DNA of 64,000 nucleotides. Origin: Streptomyces sp. TRM68367. GTDB lineage: Bacteria > Actinomycetota > Actinomycetes > Streptomycetales > Streptomycetaceae. The position numbers and the translations under genes were made by a program. The notes beneath the pieces were generated by a model. That model saw only the letters and a program-made list of their open reading frames with translations. It was not told the origin of the DNA and searched no databases. The stretch lies in assembly GCF_014495685.1 (NCBI RefSeq), contig NZ_JACTVI010000014.1, positions 1-64,000 of the forward strand, in the 5' to 3' direction. Below, one piece after another: positions 1-9,143 of this stretch (its first letter is position 1; each line of letters begins with the position of its first letter).

Positions 1-765
1 TCGGAGCACGACGAGCCGGTCGTGATGTACCTGCGCAAGCAGGGCCCGGGTCTGGTCACCGCCGCCGACATCGCGCCGCCGGCCGGTGTCGAGGTGCACA
101 ACCCCGACCTGGTCCTCGCCACGCTCAACGGCAAGGGCAAGCTGGAGATGGAGCTGACGGTCGAGCGTGGCCGCGGTTACGTCTCCGCCGTGCAGAACAA
201 GCAGGTCGGTCAGGAGATCGGGCGTATTCCGGTCGACTCGATCTACTCGCCGGTGCTCAAGGTCACGTACAAGGTCGAGGCCACGCGTGTCGAGCAGCGC
301 ACCGACTTCGACAAGCTGATCGTCGACGTCGAGACGAAGCAGGCGATGCGTCCGCGCGACGCGATGGCCTCCGCCGGTAAGACCCTGGTCGAGCTGTTCG
401 GGCTGGCCCGTGAGCTCAACATCGACGCCGAGGGCATCGACATGGGTCCGTCCCCGACGGATGCTGCGCTGGCTGCCGATCTGGCGCTGCCGATCGAGGA
501 GCTGGAGCTCACCGTTCGGTCGTACAACTGCCTCAAGCGTGAGGGCATCCACTCCGTGGGTGAGCTCGTTGCGCGCTCCGAGGCTGACCTGCTGGACATC
601 CGTAACTTCGGTGCGAAGTCCATCGACGAGGTCAAGGCGAAGCTGGCCGGGATGGGTCTCGCGCTCAAGGACAGCCCGCCTGGATTCGACCCGACCGCGG
701 CTGCGGACGCCTTCGGGGCGGACGACGACGCGGATGCCGGGTTCGTGGAGACCGAGCAGTACTGA
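1..765 (+). CDS. rpoA: RNA polymerase alpha subunit, 3' part
   Basis: The reading frame is open from the first base, so the gene begins before the window; 254 residues are visible. Alpha dimerises to seed core RNA polymerase assembly. The visible part holds the end of the N-terminal domain (V-E-R-G-R-G-Y, residues about 56-62) and, after an acidic linker, the C-terminal domain that contacts UP elements and activators ([10 protein letters not shown], then R-N-F-G-A-K-S). The acidic tail ending in E-Q-Y is typical of actinobacteria. rplQ follows 202 bp downstream, the usual bacterial order. Confidence 0.97.
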   Translation, partial: SEHDEPVVMYLRKQGPGLVTAADIAPPAGVEVHNPDLVLATLNGKGKLEMELTVERGRGYVSAVQNKQVGQEIGRIPVDSIYSPVLKVTYKVEATRVEQRTDFDKLIVDVETKQAMRPRDAMASAGKTLVELFGLARELNIDAEGIDMGPSPTDAALAADLALPIEELELTVRSYNCLKREGIHSVGELVARSEADLLDIRNFGAKSIDEVKAKLAGMGLALKDSPPGFDPTAAADAFGADDDADAGFVETEQY

Positions 766-803
766 GAGCTCGGACTCGACGGTTCGTCGGGTGCGGGTGG
801 ACT

Positions 804-881
804 GTTGCTGGTCGCGCCCACGCGGCGGAGCCGCAAATGCAACACAGCCCCGCGCCCTTCCGGGTTCGCCCCCGCGGGGCT
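804..881. repeat. Streptomyces-type intergenic hairpin repeat between rpoA and rplQ
   Basis: The 202-bp gap holds a GC-rich block with two hairpins: GCGG-CGGA-GCCGC near 821-834, and AGCCCCGCG (846-854) pairing with CGCGGGGCT (873-881). From memory, blocks of this wording recur between genes in many Streptomyces genomes. It could attenuate transcription between rpoA and rplQ. A further hairpin, CCCCGG (923-928) with CCGGGG (941-946), lies just before the rplQ ribosome binding site. Confidence 0.5.
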
Positions 882-967
882 TACCCGGATCTCCGACAGG
901 CGACCGCCTGCTCGGATACTGACCCCGGTACCTGATACGGCCGGGGCAGACACACAGGAGAATCACC

Positions 968-1498
968 ATGCCGAAGCCCACCAAGGGTGCCCGTCTGGGC
1001 GGCAGCGCCGCGCACGAGAAGCTGCTGCTCGCGAACCTTGCGAAGTCGCTGTTCGAGCACGGCCGGATCACCACCACCGAGGCGAAGGCCCGCCGCCTGC
1101 GCCCGTACGCCGAGCGTCTGGTCACCAAGGCGAAGAAGGGCGACCTTCACAACCGCCGCCAGGTGCTTCAGGTCATCACGGACAAGAGCGTCGTCCACAC
1201 GCTCTTCACCGAGATCGGCCCGCGCTACGAGAACCGTCCCGGTGGCTACACCCGCATCACCAAGATCGGTAACCGCCGTGGCGACAACGCGCCCATGGCC
1301 GTCATCGAGCTGGTCGAGGCGCTGACGGTGCAGCAGGCGGCGGTCGGCGAGGCCGAGGCGGCCACCCAGCGTGCCGTCAAGGAAGACGCCCTCAAGAAGG
1401 AGGAGGCCCCCGAGGCCAAGTCCGAGGAGGCCGTCGAGGACGCCAAGGTCGACGTGACCAAGGCCGAGGACGCCGCTGAGGAGTCCAAGGACGCCTGA
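968..1498 (+). CDS. rplQ: 50S ribosomal protein L17
   Basis: This is a 176-aa L17 of the large ribosomal subunit, which lies near the peptide exit tunnel. The start ATG has an AGGAG ribosome binding site 7 bp upstream. The core (residues 1-120) has the family signature: M-P-K-P-T-K-G, L-L-A-N-L-A, and [13 protein letters not shown] lysine/glutamate/alanine-rich C-terminal tail of about 50 residues makes it longer than E. coli L17 (127 aa), as is usual in actinobacteria. A strong terminator follows directly, so this is the end of the rpoA operon. Confidence 0.98.
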   Translation: MPKPTKGARLGGSAAHEKLLLANLAKSLFEHGRITTTEAKARRLRPYAERLVTKAKKGDLHNRRQVLQVITDKSVVHTLFTEIGPRYENRPGGYTRITKIGNRRGDNAPMAVIELVEALTVQQAAVGEAEAATQRAVKEDALKKEEAPEAKSEEAVEDAKVDVTKAEDAAEESKDA

Positions 1499-1515
1499 GG
1501 CCAAACCTCGCTGTG

Positions 1516-1548
1516 AGCGGGCCCGTTCCCTCTGGGGACGGGCCCGCT
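1516..1548 (+). terminator. Terminator after rplQ
   Basis: A 15-bp stem (1516-1530 with 1534-1548, one T-G wobble) closes on a TCT loop and is followed by TTTCG. It begins 17 bp after the rplQ stop and ends 25 bp before truA. Confidence 0.85.
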
Positions 1549-1573
1549 TTCGCATACCTGAGAAGATGCGTAC

Positions 1574-2428
1574 GTGAGCGATGAAGTACAGCCCGGATAC
1601 GTACGTCTGCGCCTCGACCTGTCCTACGACGGGAGAGAGTTCTCCGGGTGGGCCAAGCAGGCCGGGGGACGGCGGACCGTGCAGGGAGAGATCGAGGACG
1701 CCCTGCGGACGGTGACGCGGTCGAGGGAGACGTATGAGTTGACCGTGGCCGGGCGGACCGACGCCGGGGTGCATGCGCGGGGCCAGGTCGCGCATGTCGA
1801 TCTGCCCCGGGAGGTGTGGGCGGAGCACGGAACGAAGCTGCTGAAGCGGCTCGCCGGGCGCCTGCCCCGGGACGTACGGGTGTGGGCCCTCAGGGAGGCG
1901 CCGAGCGGCTTCAACGCCCGTTTCTCGGCGATCTGGCGACGCTACGCGTACCGGGTGACCGACAACCCCGGCGGCGTCGATCCGCTGCTGCGGGCTCACG
2001 TCCTGTGGCACGACTGGCCGCTCGACGTGGACGCCATGAACGAGGCGGCGCGGGGGCTGCTGGGGGAGCACGACTTCGCGGCGTACTGCAAGAAGCGTGC
2101 GGGTGCGACGACCATCCGCACGCTCCAGGAGCTGAGCCTCGCGCGCGGAGCCGACGGGATCATCACGGCCGCGGTCCGCGCCGACGCGTTCTGCCACAAC
2201 ATGGTGCGCTCGCTGATCGGCGCCCTGCTGTTCGTCGGCGACGGCCACCGTCCGCCCGACTGGCCGGGCAAGGTCCTCGCGGCCGGCGTACGCGACTCGG
2301 CCGTCCACGTCGTACGCCCGCACGGCCTGACCCTGGAGGAGGTCGGCTACCCGGCGGACGACCAGCTGGCCGCGCGCAACAGGGAGGCGCGCAACAAGCG
2401 GTCACTGCCGGGCGCGGGCTGCTGCTGA
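1574..2428 (+). CDS. truA: tRNA pseudouridine(38-40) synthase TruA
   Basis: A 284-aa enzyme that converts U38, U39 and U40 of the tRNA anticodon arm to pseudouridine. The catalytic aspartate lies in the G-R-T-D-A-G-V-H motif (D at about residue 63). The N-terminal L-D-L-S-Y-D-G-x-x-F-S-G-W motif and the C-terminal F-C-H-N-M-V-R-S motif are also present. The start is GTG. The gene stands after the rplQ terminator, so it may have its own promoter, although it follows the ribosomal operon in many actinobacteria. The C-terminus ends in Cys-Cys. Confidence 0.96.
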   Translation: MSDEVQPGYVRLRLDLSYDGREFSGWAKQAGGRRTVQGEIEDALRTVTRSRETYELTVAGRTDAGVHARGQVAHVDLPREVWAEHGTKLLKRLAGRLPRDVRVWALREAPSGFNARFSAIWRRYAYRVTDNPGGVDPLLRAHVLWHDWPLDVDAMNEAARGLLGEHDFAAYCKKRAGATTIRTLQELSLARGADGIITAAVRADAFCHNMVRSLIGALLFVGDGHRPPDWPGKVLAAGVRDSAVHVVRPHGLTLEEVGYPADDQLAARNREARNKRSLPGAGCC

Positions 2429-2440
2429 GTACCGGCGGAC

Positions 2441-2466
2441 AGCGGGGCCTGGGCGGCAGCCCCCAG
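2441..2466. terminator. Hairpin between convergent genes, part of a dispersed intergenic repeat
   Basis: CTGGGC (2449-2454), loop GGCA, then GCCCCCAG (2459-2466) forms an imperfect hairpin. The GGGG-CTGGG-C-GGCA-GCCCCCAG wording is a degraded copy of the element at 34758-34783. It lies between convergent truA and the membrane protein gene and could end both transcripts. Confidence 0.5.
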
Positions 2467-2506
2467 ACGGCCACACCTGCGCAGGGCGCCCTACTCAGCC
2501 GGCGCC

Positions 2507-3388
2507 CTACTCGTTCGCGGCCGCCGAGGCCTGCGCCTCCCCGCGCCGCCGGATCTGCCGGAACGTGAACTCGGCCAGGTCATCCCCCGTGGAGAAGGCC
2601 GCCGTGTCCTTCTCCGTCACGTCCTTGCCGTTGGTGAAGCCCGTGATCGTGAAGTAGGCGTACCGGCCGTAGGAGTTGGTCGTGGACCGGCAGAACGCAC
2701 CGTCGCAGAAGGACTTGACCCCGCCGCCGGTCAGCGCCCTGACGAAGCTCTTGTCGTCGGCCTGCGTCTTGGCCTTGGTCGCCCGCGCCTCGGTGTCGAA
2801 GACGGCCACGCCGACCGTCACCGCCATGTTGTCCTTGGTGTAGGTGACCCGGATCAGACGGGTGCAGTCGTTCGCGTCGAGGATCTTCGACAGGGTGCCC
2901 TGCACGGCCGAGGTGCAGTTCCTGGTGTCGGCCGTCGGGCCCTTCTTGTACACGGTCTCGCCCATGGTCAGCTGCGTGCCGGGGAACAGCGTCTGCGGGC
3001 TCAGCGGCGCCTTGTCCTTCTTCGCGCTGGCGACGAAGTCCTTCGGGTCCAGCGGGGGCGGCGCGCTGGTCGGCGCGAAGGACGGCGCGGCGGGGCTCTC
3101 GGCCGGGATGTCGGCGGTCGCGGGCAGCTGGGAGGCCGGCCGGTTGGACGCCTCGCTGTCGCCGTTCGCGGACACGACGGCCACGGCGACGGCGGCCCCG
3201 ATCGCCACGGTGGCGAGCGCGCCGCCGCCGATGAACAGCAGCCGGCGCCGCTTGTTGCGGGCCTCTGACGCCTCAGCGAGCGCGGCCCAGTCCGGAGTCC
3301 CGGTACCGCCGCTGTTCCACGGCTGCTGCTGAGAATGCGGTTTCCAGGGGTCCCACTGAGACTGAGGACCCCCCTGCCCATAACTCAT
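2507..3388 (-). CDS. Single-pass membrane protein with extracellular Cys-rich domain, unknown function
   Basis: About 293 aa. It has a Gln/Pro/Trp-rich cytoplasmic N-terminus (residues 1-45), an Arg/Lys stop, one membrane helix (about 49-73), a Pro/Ala/Ser-rich linker, and a roughly 170-residue external domain. The domain has cysteines in N-C-T-S, N-D-C-T and F-C-D-G-A-F-C, which could form two disulfides. The architecture resembles sensor or lipid-binding accessory proteins of the actinobacterial envelope, but no family is recognised. An ATG 9 bp further upstream (3397) is also possible. No Shine-Dalgarno is visible, and a TAAGAT -10-like hexamer ends 7 bp before ATG 3388, so the transcript may be leaderless. 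Confidence 0.8.
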   Translation of the reverse strand: MSYGQGGPQSQWDPWKPHSQQQPWNSGGTGTPDWAALAEASEARNKRRRLLFIGGGALATVAIGAAVAVAVVSANGDSEASNRPASQLPATADIPAESPAAPSFAPTSAPPPLDPKDFVASAKKDKAPLSPQTLFPGTQLTMGETVYKKGPTADTRNCTSAVQGTLSKILDANDCTRLIRVTYTKDNMAVTVGVAVFDTEARATKAKTQADDKSFVRALTGGGVKSFCDGAFCRSTTNSYGRYAYFTITGFTNGKDVTEKDTAAFSTGDDLAEFTFRQIRRRGEAQASAAANE

Positions 3389-3601
3389 GGGGCGCATCTT
3401 AGACGGGGTGAGTGGCGTGCTGGTCCGCCTCAGGGGGGACTGGGGCCGTCGGCGTCCCTTCACCGCGGGCGGCAAAAACGACATCTCCGGGTGCTTGGTA
3501 CGACCGGCGAACCGGCACCGGTGGGCAGGTCTCGTGACGGGGTTGTGCGCAGTGGCAGACCACGCGGCGGCAGACGGCGGAGACGGCGGTGTGCCCTCGT
3601 T

Positions 3602-3631
3602 TTGACCCCCTCGGGTGCGCCCAGGTATTCT
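3602..3631 (+). promoter_or_regulatory. Vegetative-type promoter of the rplM-rpsI operon
   Basis: TTGACC (3602-3607), an 18-bp spacer and TATTCT (3626-3631) match the HrdB-type -35/-10 consensus well. It lies about 180 bp upstream of rplM. The rest of the 422-bp gap (3389-3810) holds the leader described next and no gene I can support. Confidence 0.7.
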
Positions 3632-3707
3632 GCCTGTTCGTTGTGTATTGGCTTGCTCATTCTCACGGGACGGGCCCTTACACCGGTCCACCGGGCCGAT
3701 GACCAGC

Positions 3708-3744
3708 GACCCCACGCACGCGGTTTGCGTCGCCGCCGTGGGTC
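3708..3744 (+). promoter_or_regulatory. Possible rplM leader hairpin
   Basis: GACCCCACG (3708-3716) pairs with CGTGGGTC (3737-3744) with one bulged C, inside the untranslated leader of rplM. Ribosomal-protein operons are often autoregulated by leader RNA. This is only a fold seen by eye, with no family match. Confidence 0.3.
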
Positions 3745-3810
3745 AAGGCTGTCGTGATCGTTTCGGTGACCTTGTCTAGGACCATTCACTCGAAGCGAAG
3801 GCTACGAACC

Positions 3811-4254
3811 GTGCGTACGTACAGCCCCAAGCCCGGCGATGTGACGCGCCAGTGGCACGTCATTGACGCTCAGGACGTTGTCCTGGGTCGTCTCGCCACC
3901 ACCGCAGCGACCCTTCTCCGGGGCAAGCACAAGCCGATCTACGCACCGCACGTCGACGCTGGTGACTTCGTCATCATCATCAACGCCGACAAGGTGCACC
4001 TGTCCGGCAACAAGCGGACGCAGAAGATGGCGTACCGCCACTCCGGCTACCCGGGCGGTCTGCGCTCCGTCCGCTACGACGAGCTGCTGGAGAAGAACCC
4101 CGAGAAGGCCGTCGAGAAGGCCGTCAAGGGCATGCTCCCCAAGAACTCCCTGGGCCGTCAGATGCTCTCGAAGCTGAAGGTCTACAAGGGTGACCAGCAC
4201 CCGCACGGCGCGCAGCAGCCGCAGCCGTACGAGATCACCCAGGTCGCGCAGTAA
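3811..4254 (+). CDS. rplM: 50S ribosomal protein L13
   Basis: A 147-aa L13, an early-assembly protein of the 50S subunit. The GTG at 3811 begins [10 protein letters not shown], the usual actinobacterial N-terminus; the open frame extends upstream to 3754, but without family similarity. Family motifs include W-H-V-I-D-A-x-x-x-V-L-G-R-L-A and the C-terminal V-Y-K-G-D-Q-H-P-H. It is co-transcribed with rpsI, 42 bp downstream. Confidence 0.97.
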   Translation: MRTYSPKPGDVTRQWHVIDAQDVVLGRLATTAATLLRGKHKPIYAPHVDAGDFVIIINADKVHLSGNKRTQKMAYRHSGYPGGLRSVRYDELLEKNPEKAVEKAVKGMLPKNSLGRQMLSKLKVYKGDQHPHGAQQPQPYEITQVAQ

Positions 4255-4296
4255 GTCCGGCCACCCCCTAAGACTGAAGAGAATCTGAGGAGAATC

Positions 4297-4809
4297 GTGG
4301 CCGAGACCACTGCCGAGCAGCCGCTCGAAGAGCTTGACATCGACAGCTACACCACCGAGTCCGAGACCCCCGTCGAGGGTGAGTACACCTCGGAGTCCCT
4401 CGGCTCCCGCTTCGGCGAGCCCCAGCCGGCCGCCGGCCTGGGCCGCCGTAAGAACGCCATCGCCCGCGTCCGGATCGTCCCGGGCACCGGCAAGTGGAAG
4501 ATCAACGGTCGCGCCCTCGAGGACTACTTCCCGAACAAGGTGCACCAGCAGGAGGTCAACGAGCCCTTCAAGGTGCTGGAGCTCGAGGGCCGCTACGACG
4601 TCGTCGCCCGCATCGCCGGTGGCGGCGTCTCCGGTCAGGCCGGTGCGCTCCGTCTCGGTGTCGCCCGTGCGCTGAACGAGGCCGACGTCGACAACAACCG
4701 CGGCGCGCTGAAGAAGGCCGGCTTCCTGCGCCGCGACGACCGTGCGGTCGAGCGCAAGAAGGCCGGTCTGAAGAAGGCCCGCAAGGCTCCGCAGTACAGC
4801 AAGCGCTAA
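4297..4809 (+). CDS. rpsI: 30S ribosomal protein S9
   Basis: A 170-aa S9 whose C-terminal tail (Q-Y-S-K-R) reaches the P-site tRNA. The GTG start has a GAGGAGA ribosome binding site. Residues 1-45 are an acidic extension absent from E. coli S9 (130 aa) but common in actinobacteria. The S9 core follows from [10 protein letters not shown], with [12 protein letters not shown] and [11 protein letters not shown]. It is the second gene of the rplM-rpsI operon and is followed by a terminator. Confidence 0.98.
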   Translation: MAETTAEQPLEELDIDSYTTESETPVEGEYTSESLGSRFGEPQPAAGLGRRKNAIARVRIVPGTGKWKINGRALEDYFPNKVHQQEVNEPFKVLELEGRYDVVARIAGGGVSGQAGALRLGVARALNEADVDNNRGALKKAGFLRRDDRAVERKKAGLKKARKAPQYSKR

Positions 4810-4854
4810 TCGCGTCCGCTGTATCGCGTTCGCAGTTTCGCTGTTCGCGACGAT

Positions 4855-4888
4855 CGCCCCGGCGGCACATTCCGTGCCGACCGGGGCG
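4855..4888 (+). terminator. Terminator after rpsI
   Basis: Stem CGCCCCGG (4855-4862) with CCGGGGCG (4881-4888), extended by inner CGGCAC (4863-4868) with GTGCCG (4874-4879), loop ATTCC, one bulged A, then GTTCGTTT. It lies 46 bp after the rpsI stop. Confidence 0.8.
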
Positions 4889-5061
4889 GTTCGTTTACGG
4901 GGGATGTCGTTACGGGGCATGCCGTTCACGGGGAATGTTGTATAGCGCAGGCTTACAACCTCGGGACACGTCGGACGGTCTCAGGGGATGTACTTCGCCC
5001 AGGGCGTGACTGGACACTCGGTGAGAGCCGCACTCTCTCAGCACTTTCGGAGGACACCACA

Positions 5062-6420
5062 GTGGGACGACTCTTCGGCACAGACGGCGTGCGCGGCGTC
5101 GCCAACGCGGACCTGACGGCCGAGATGGCACTCGGCCTCTCCGTCGCCGCGGCGCACGTACTGGCCGAGGCGGGCACGTTCGAAGGACACCGGCCGACCG
5201 CGGTGGTCGGGCGTGACCCGCGCGCGTCCGGGGAGTTCCTGGAGGCCGCCGTGGTCGCGGGCCTCGCCAGTGCCGGCGTGGACGTGCTGCGGGTCGGCGT
5301 GCTGCCGACGCCGGCGGTGGCGTACCTCACCGGCGAGCTGGGCGCCGACCTCGGCGTGATGCTCTCCGCGAGCCACAACGCCATGCCGGACAACGGCGTC
5401 AAGTTCTTCGCCCGCGGCGGGCACAAGCTCGCCGACGAGCTGGAGGACCGGATCGAGGCCGTGTACGAGGAGCACCGGCGCGGTGAGCCGTGGGAGCGGC
5501 CCACAGGCGCGGGGGTCGGGCGCGTACGGGAGTACGGCGAGGGGTTCGACAAGTACGTCGCGCACCTGCTCGGCGTGCTGCCGAACCGGCTGGACGGCCT
5601 GAAGATCGTCCTGGACGAGGCGCATGGCGCGGCCGCGCGGGTCTCGCCGGAGGCGTTCGCGCGGGCCGGTGCCGAGGTCGTCACGATCGGGGCCGAGCCG
5701 GACGGGCTGAACATCAACGACGGGTGCGGGTCGACGCACCTGGAGCAGTTGAAGGCCGCCGTCGTGGAGCACGGGGCCGATCTCGGTATCGCACACGACG
5801 GGGACGCCGACCGGTGTCTGGCCGTGGACCACACCGGCGCGGAGGTGGACGGCGACCAGATTCTGGCCGTGATCGCGCTGGCCATGCGGGAGCGGGGGGC
5901 GCTGCGGGCCGGGGCCGTGGTGGCGACCGTGATGTCGAACCTGGGGTTCAAGCTCGCCATGGAGCGCGAGGGGATCACGCTCGTGCAGACGGCGGTCGGT
6001 GACCGGTACGTGCTGGAGGAGATGAAGGAGAAGGGGTACGCGCTCGGGGGCGAGCAGTCCGGGCACGTGATCATTCTTGATCATGCGACGACGGGGGACG
6101 GGACGCTGACGGGGCTGATGCTGGCCGCGCGTGTTGCCGGGAGTGGTCGTACGTTGCGGGATCTTGCGGGGGTGATGGAGCGGTTGCCGCAGGTGCTGAT
6201 CAATGTGCCGGACGTGGACAGGTCGCGTGTCGCGGACTCGGCCGAGTTGTGTGCTGCCGTTGCCGACGCGGAGAGGGAGTTGGGGGCGACCGGGAGGGTG
6301 TTGCTGCGGCCGTCGGGGACTGAGCCGTTGGTTCGGGTGATGGTGGAGGCCGCGGATATTGAGCAGGCTCGGTCGGTTGCCGGGCGGTTGGCCGATGCGG
6401 TGAAGTCGGCGCTGGGTTAG
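5062..6420 (+). CDS. glmM: Phosphoglucosamine mutase GlmM
   Basis: A 452-aa enzyme that interconverts glucosamine-6-phosphate and glucosamine-1-phosphate on the route to UDP-GlcNAc and peptidoglycan. The catalytic phosphoserine is Ser104 in L-S-A-S-H-N. The metal loop D-G-D-A-D-R (about 251-256), the sugar loop G-E-Q-S-G-H and the phosphate-binding R-P-S-G-T-E-P near the C-terminus are intact. Length is normal. The GTG start has a GGAGG site about 9 bp upstream. It follows rpsI, separated by a terminator and 250 bp. The last 250 bp use fewer optimal codons. Confidence 0.97.
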   Translation: MGRLFGTDGVRGVANADLTAEMALGLSVAAAHVLAEAGTFEGHRPTAVVGRDPRASGEFLEAAVVAGLASAGVDVLRVGVLPTPAVAYLTGELGADLGVMLSASHNAMPDNGVKFFARGGHKLADELEDRIEAVYEEHRRGEPWERPTGAGVGRVREYGEGFDKYVAHLLGVLPNRLDGLKIVLDEAHGAAARVSPEAFARAGAEVVTIGAEPDGLNINDGCGSTHLEQLKAAVVEHGADLGIAHDGDADRCLAVDHTGAEVDGDQILAVIALAMRERGALRAGAVVATVMSNLGFKLAMEREGITLVQTAVGDRYVLEEMKEKGYALGGEQSGHVIILDHATTGDGTLTGLMLAARVAGSGRTLRDLAGVMERLPQVLINVPDVDRSRVADSAELCAAVADAERELGATGRVLLRPSGTEPLVRVMVEAADIEQARSVAGRLADAVKSALG

Positions 6421-6499
6421 GGGGCCGTTCCGGGTAGGGGGTGGGGGTTCTGTGCGGCGCGGGCTGCGGGATCGTCGTGGCTGGCCCGCGCAGTTCAAT

Positions 6500-6517
6500 G
6501 CGCCCCTTACGGGGCGC
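6500..6517. terminator. Bidirectional hairpin between glmM and coaA
   Basis: GCGCCCC (6500-6506), TTAC loop, GGGGCGC (6511-6517). It lies between convergent genes, within a GC-rich block (6440-6530) whose wording resembles dispersed Streptomyces intergenic repeats. Confidence 0.6.
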
Positions 6518-6567
6518 TCCTCTTCGCCAAGGTGATGCTCTCTGGCAGGCCGCTGTGACGGTCGCTG

Positions 6568-7557
6568 TCACAGCTTGCGCAGGCTGAGCCGCTGCACCTT
6601 GTGGTCGGGGCCCTTGCGCAGGACGAGGGTGGCGCGGCCCCGGGTGGGGGCGATGTTCTCGAGGAGGTTCGGCTTGTTGATCGTGCGCCACATCGTGCGG
6701 GCGTAGTCGAGGGCCTCCTCCTCGGACACCTGGGTGTACTTGCGGAAGTACGAGGACGGGTCCTGGAAGGCCGTGGCGCGCAACTTGCGGAAGCGGCTCA
6801 GGTACCAGCGCTCGATGTCCTCGGTGCGGGCGTCGACGTACACGCTGAAGTCGAAGTAGTCGGCGAGGCCGACGCGGGTGCGGCCGTCCTGGCCGGGCAG
6901 GGCGGGCTGGAGGACGTTGAGCCCCTCGACGATGAGGATGTCGGGGCGGCGGACGGTGAGTTGCTCGCCCAGGACGATGTCGTAGATCAGGTGGGAGTAG
7001 ACGGGGGCGGTGACCTCGTCCTTGCCGGCCTTGACGTCGGCGACGAAGCGGGTCAGGGCGCGGCGGTCGTACGACTCGGGGAAGCCCTTGCGGGACATCA
7101 GGCCGCGGGCCTCCAGCTCCCGGGTGGGCAGCAGGAAGCCGTCGGTGGTGACCAGCTCGACGCGGGGGTGCTCGGGCCAGCGGCGCAGGAGGGCCTGGAG
7201 GAGGCGGGCGACGGTGGACTTGCCGACGGCGACGGAGCCGGCGACCCCTATGACGAAGGGTGTGCCGGACTGGGAGCCCTGCTCGCCGAGGAAGGTGTTG
7301 AGGGCGCCCCTCAGCCCGTCGGTGGCCTTGACGTAGAGGTTGAGCAGCCGGGACAGCGGCAGGTAGATGTCCCGCACCTCGTCGAGGTCGATGACGTCAC
7401 CGAGGCCGCGCAGCCGCTCGACCTCCTCGGCGCTGAGCGGCAACGGCGTCTTGGCCCGCAACGCGCTCCACTCGTCACGGGTGAGGTCGACGTAGGGAGT
7501 CGCCTCCGGCCGCTGCCGGTGGGCGCTCCGGGGTATCGAGGAGACCGGAGAGATCAC
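6568..7557 (-). CDS. coaA: Type I pantothenate kinase CoaA
   Basis: A 329-aa cytosolic kinase that makes 4'-phosphopantothenate, the first committed step of CoA synthesis. The P-loop [12 protein letters not shown] (about 104-115) is intact, as are T-T-D-G-F-L, Y-D-R-R-A-L and V-E-G-L-N-V-L typical of the prokaryotic type I (PRK-like) family. Length matches the family (about 310-330). The GTG at 7557 was chosen; a downstream in-frame start would cut into the conserved [10 protein letters not shown]. Confidence 0.96.
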   Translation of the reverse strand: MISPVSSIPRSAHRQRPEATPYVDLTRDEWSALRAKTPLPLSAEEVERLRGLGDVIDLDEVRDIYLPLSRLLNLYVKATDGLRGALNTFLGEQGSQSGTPFVIGVAGSVAVGKSTVARLLQALLRRWPEHPRVELVTTDGFLLPTRELEARGLMSRKGFPESYDRRALTRFVADVKAGKDEVTAPVYSHLIYDIVLGEQLTVRRPDILIVEGLNVLQPALPGQDGRTRVGLADYFDFSVYVDARTEDIERWYLSRFRKLRATAFQDPSSYFRKYTQVSEEEALDYARTMWRTINKPNLLENIAPTRGRATLVLRKGPDHKVQRLSLRKL

Positions 7558-7602
7558 AGTCCATTGTTAACGCGGATTGGGTGGGGTGGCGGGTGGGGTG
7601 CG

Positions 7603-7840
7603 TCACGCCCGGTGCCGGTGGGGGCGGATCGTGCAGCGCGGCGTCGACGAGACCTCGCCGTAGACGCCCTTGGCCTTGTACGGGTCGGGCTTCTTGGGCT
7701 TGATGGGGCTGAGGACCCTGCTGCAGTCCTTCGGCAGGGCGGCGGCCTTGGCCGTCACCGCGACGGCGGTACCACCGGTGAGGGCCGTGCCCGACGAGGG
7801 CAACGGCGGCGGCCGCGATCCCCAGCGACTTGAACTTCAT
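7603..7840 (-). pseudogene. Small secreted protein, frameshifted in its signal peptide
   Basis: ATG 7840 opens a signal-peptide-like start (M-K-F-K-S-L-G-I-A-A-A-A-V-A-L), but the frame then runs into unrelated sequence. A second frame, ending at 7603, encodes A-L-T-G-G-T-A-V-A-V-T-A-K-A-A-A-L-P-K-D-C and a Lys/Pro-rich tail with two cysteines. Dropping one base in the CCC run at 7790-7792 joins the two into a clean 78-aa secreted protein. It could be a true frameshift or a base-call error. A TTG start at 7803 would leave the product without a signal peptide. Function unknown. Confidence 0.55.
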
Positions 7841-7862
7841 GGTCAGTGAGTGCGTGGGAGGG

Positions 7863-8075
7863 TCACTTGCCCTGGCCAGAAGGCTTTCTGACGGTTTCTA
7901 TGAAGAGGGCGAAGGCTTTCGGGGGGAAGGTGAGGGTGGGGTGGGTGGGGGTCTTTGAGTCGCGGATGGATGTGTGGGTGGAGCTGTGCGCGATCTCGAC
8001 GCAGGCGTTGCCGTCGCCGCTGCCGGAGTAGGAAGACTTCCGCCAGTTGTCGGGAGTGATCACCGGACGCCTCAC
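7863..8075 (-). CDS. DUF397 domain protein
   Basis: A 70-aa protein of the DUF397 family, recognised by W-R-K-S-S-Y-S-G-S-G-D-G-N-A-C-V-E-I and the later R-D-S-K-T-P. Its GTG start overlaps the TGA of the upstream XRE regulator gene (GTGA), so translation is probably coupled. DUF397 proteins usually sit beside XRE/DUF5753 regulators of the WhiJ type in streptomycetes and are thought to act with them; the mechanism is poorly known. Confidence 0.85.
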   Translation of the reverse strand: MRRPVITPDNWRKSSYSGSGDGNACVEIAHSSTHTSIRDSKTPTHPTLTFPPKAFALFIETVRKPSGQGK

Positions 8076-8923
8076 AGTTCCTGGGCCAGCCTGTGGATGA
8101 GGTCACGCGACCGTTCGTGGTCGAGCGACGCCGCCTCCACTCTACGGAAGAGTGTTCGGAAGACGCCGAGTTGTGCCTCGGAGTCGATGAACAGCGAGCC
8201 GTGCGGGCCGTCGCGTACGACGGTGTCCAACTTCGGTACGGCGCCGCCGGCGTACACCATGGCCGCTGTGACGTCGGCGAAGCTGTCCAGTTCGAAGGGG
8301 ATGACCCGCACGGTGATGTGTTCGGCTTCCGAGGCCTCCAGGATGCGGGCGAGCTGAGCCCGTGAGACGGCTCGGCCGCCGACCCTGATCCGCAACGCCG
8401 CCTCGTGGACCACTACGTGGTACGGGATCGGCTGTGCACCCTCGATGATGACGCGCCGTTGGAGGCGGTGGCGTACGCGCAACTCCAGCTCGTCCTCGGG
8501 GGGTTCCGGGACACGGCAGGAGAAGAGTGCGCGGGCGTAGTCCTCCGTCTGGAGAAGGCCGGGGATGTGCAGGAAGTCCACGTCCCACCGGTGTGTGGCG
8601 TGGTGCTCCAGTTCGGACAGGTCGAGGAACGGTGTGGGCAGCTGACCTCGGTACTCCTCCCACCAGCCGCGCGTCCGGTCCGTTGCCATCGCCACCAGAG
8701 CGTCGACGAACTTTTCGTCCGTGCACGAGTAGTGGGCGGCCAGGCGGCGCAGTCGCTGCTCGCTCACGCCCGTGAGGCCGGATTCGATGTGGCTGATCTG
8801 GACGCGACTTGCTCCGAGCAGCGCAGCCGCCTCGCGGGCGGTGAGTCCAGCCGTGTCGCGGAGTCTGCGCAGTTCGACTGCCAGGCGCATCTGACGTGCT
8901 GTGGGTTCGCGCCTCAGAACCAT
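8072..8923 (-). CDS. XRE-family regulator with DUF5753 C-terminal domain (WhiJ-like)
   Basis: A 283-aa DNA-binding protein. Residues about 10-65 form a helix-turn-helix (L-R-R-L-R-D-T-A-G-L-T-A-R-E-A-A, then S-R-V-Q-I-S-H-I-E-S). The rest matches the DUF5753 effector domain (W-D-V-D-F-L-H-I-P-G-L-L-Q-T-E-D-Y-A-R-A). ATG 8923 has a GAGGAG site 7 bp upstream; the longer open frame to 9172 lacks support. It is coupled to the DUF397 gene and divergent from an ATPase gene, the three-part arrangement typical of WhiJ-like developmental or antibiotic regulators. The target is unknown. Confidence 0.88.
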   Translation of the reverse strand: MVLRREPTARQMRLAVELRRLRDTAGLTAREAAALLGASRVQISHIESGLTGVSEQRLRRLAAHYSCTDEKFVDALVAMATDRTRGWWEEYRGQLPTPFLDLSELEHHATHRWDVDFLHIPGLLQTEDYARALFSCRVPEPPEDELELRVRHRLQRRVIIEGAQPIPYHVVVHEAALRIRVGGRAVSRAQLARILEASEAEHITVRVIPFELDSFADVTAAMVYAGGAVPKLDTVVRDGPHGSLFIDSEAQLGVFRTLFRRVEAASLDHERSRDLIHRLAQEL

Positions 8924-9143
8924 CGGTTGCTCCTCGTTCAACACGCCTGCCGGTGCGACTCGTTCGGGGGTCAGATTACGCGAGCGGCTTGCTCGGGATG
9001 ACAGGTTAGCCCTACCGTCAGTGACGCGACGTACACTCTGCGGAACGCCGGGGCACCGCAAGCGCACCGCTCCGCCCTGCCATGACGGACGCGGCACTGA
9101 CACCGGCCCGATCTCTCCACGACCACTGAAACGGAGCCCACGC

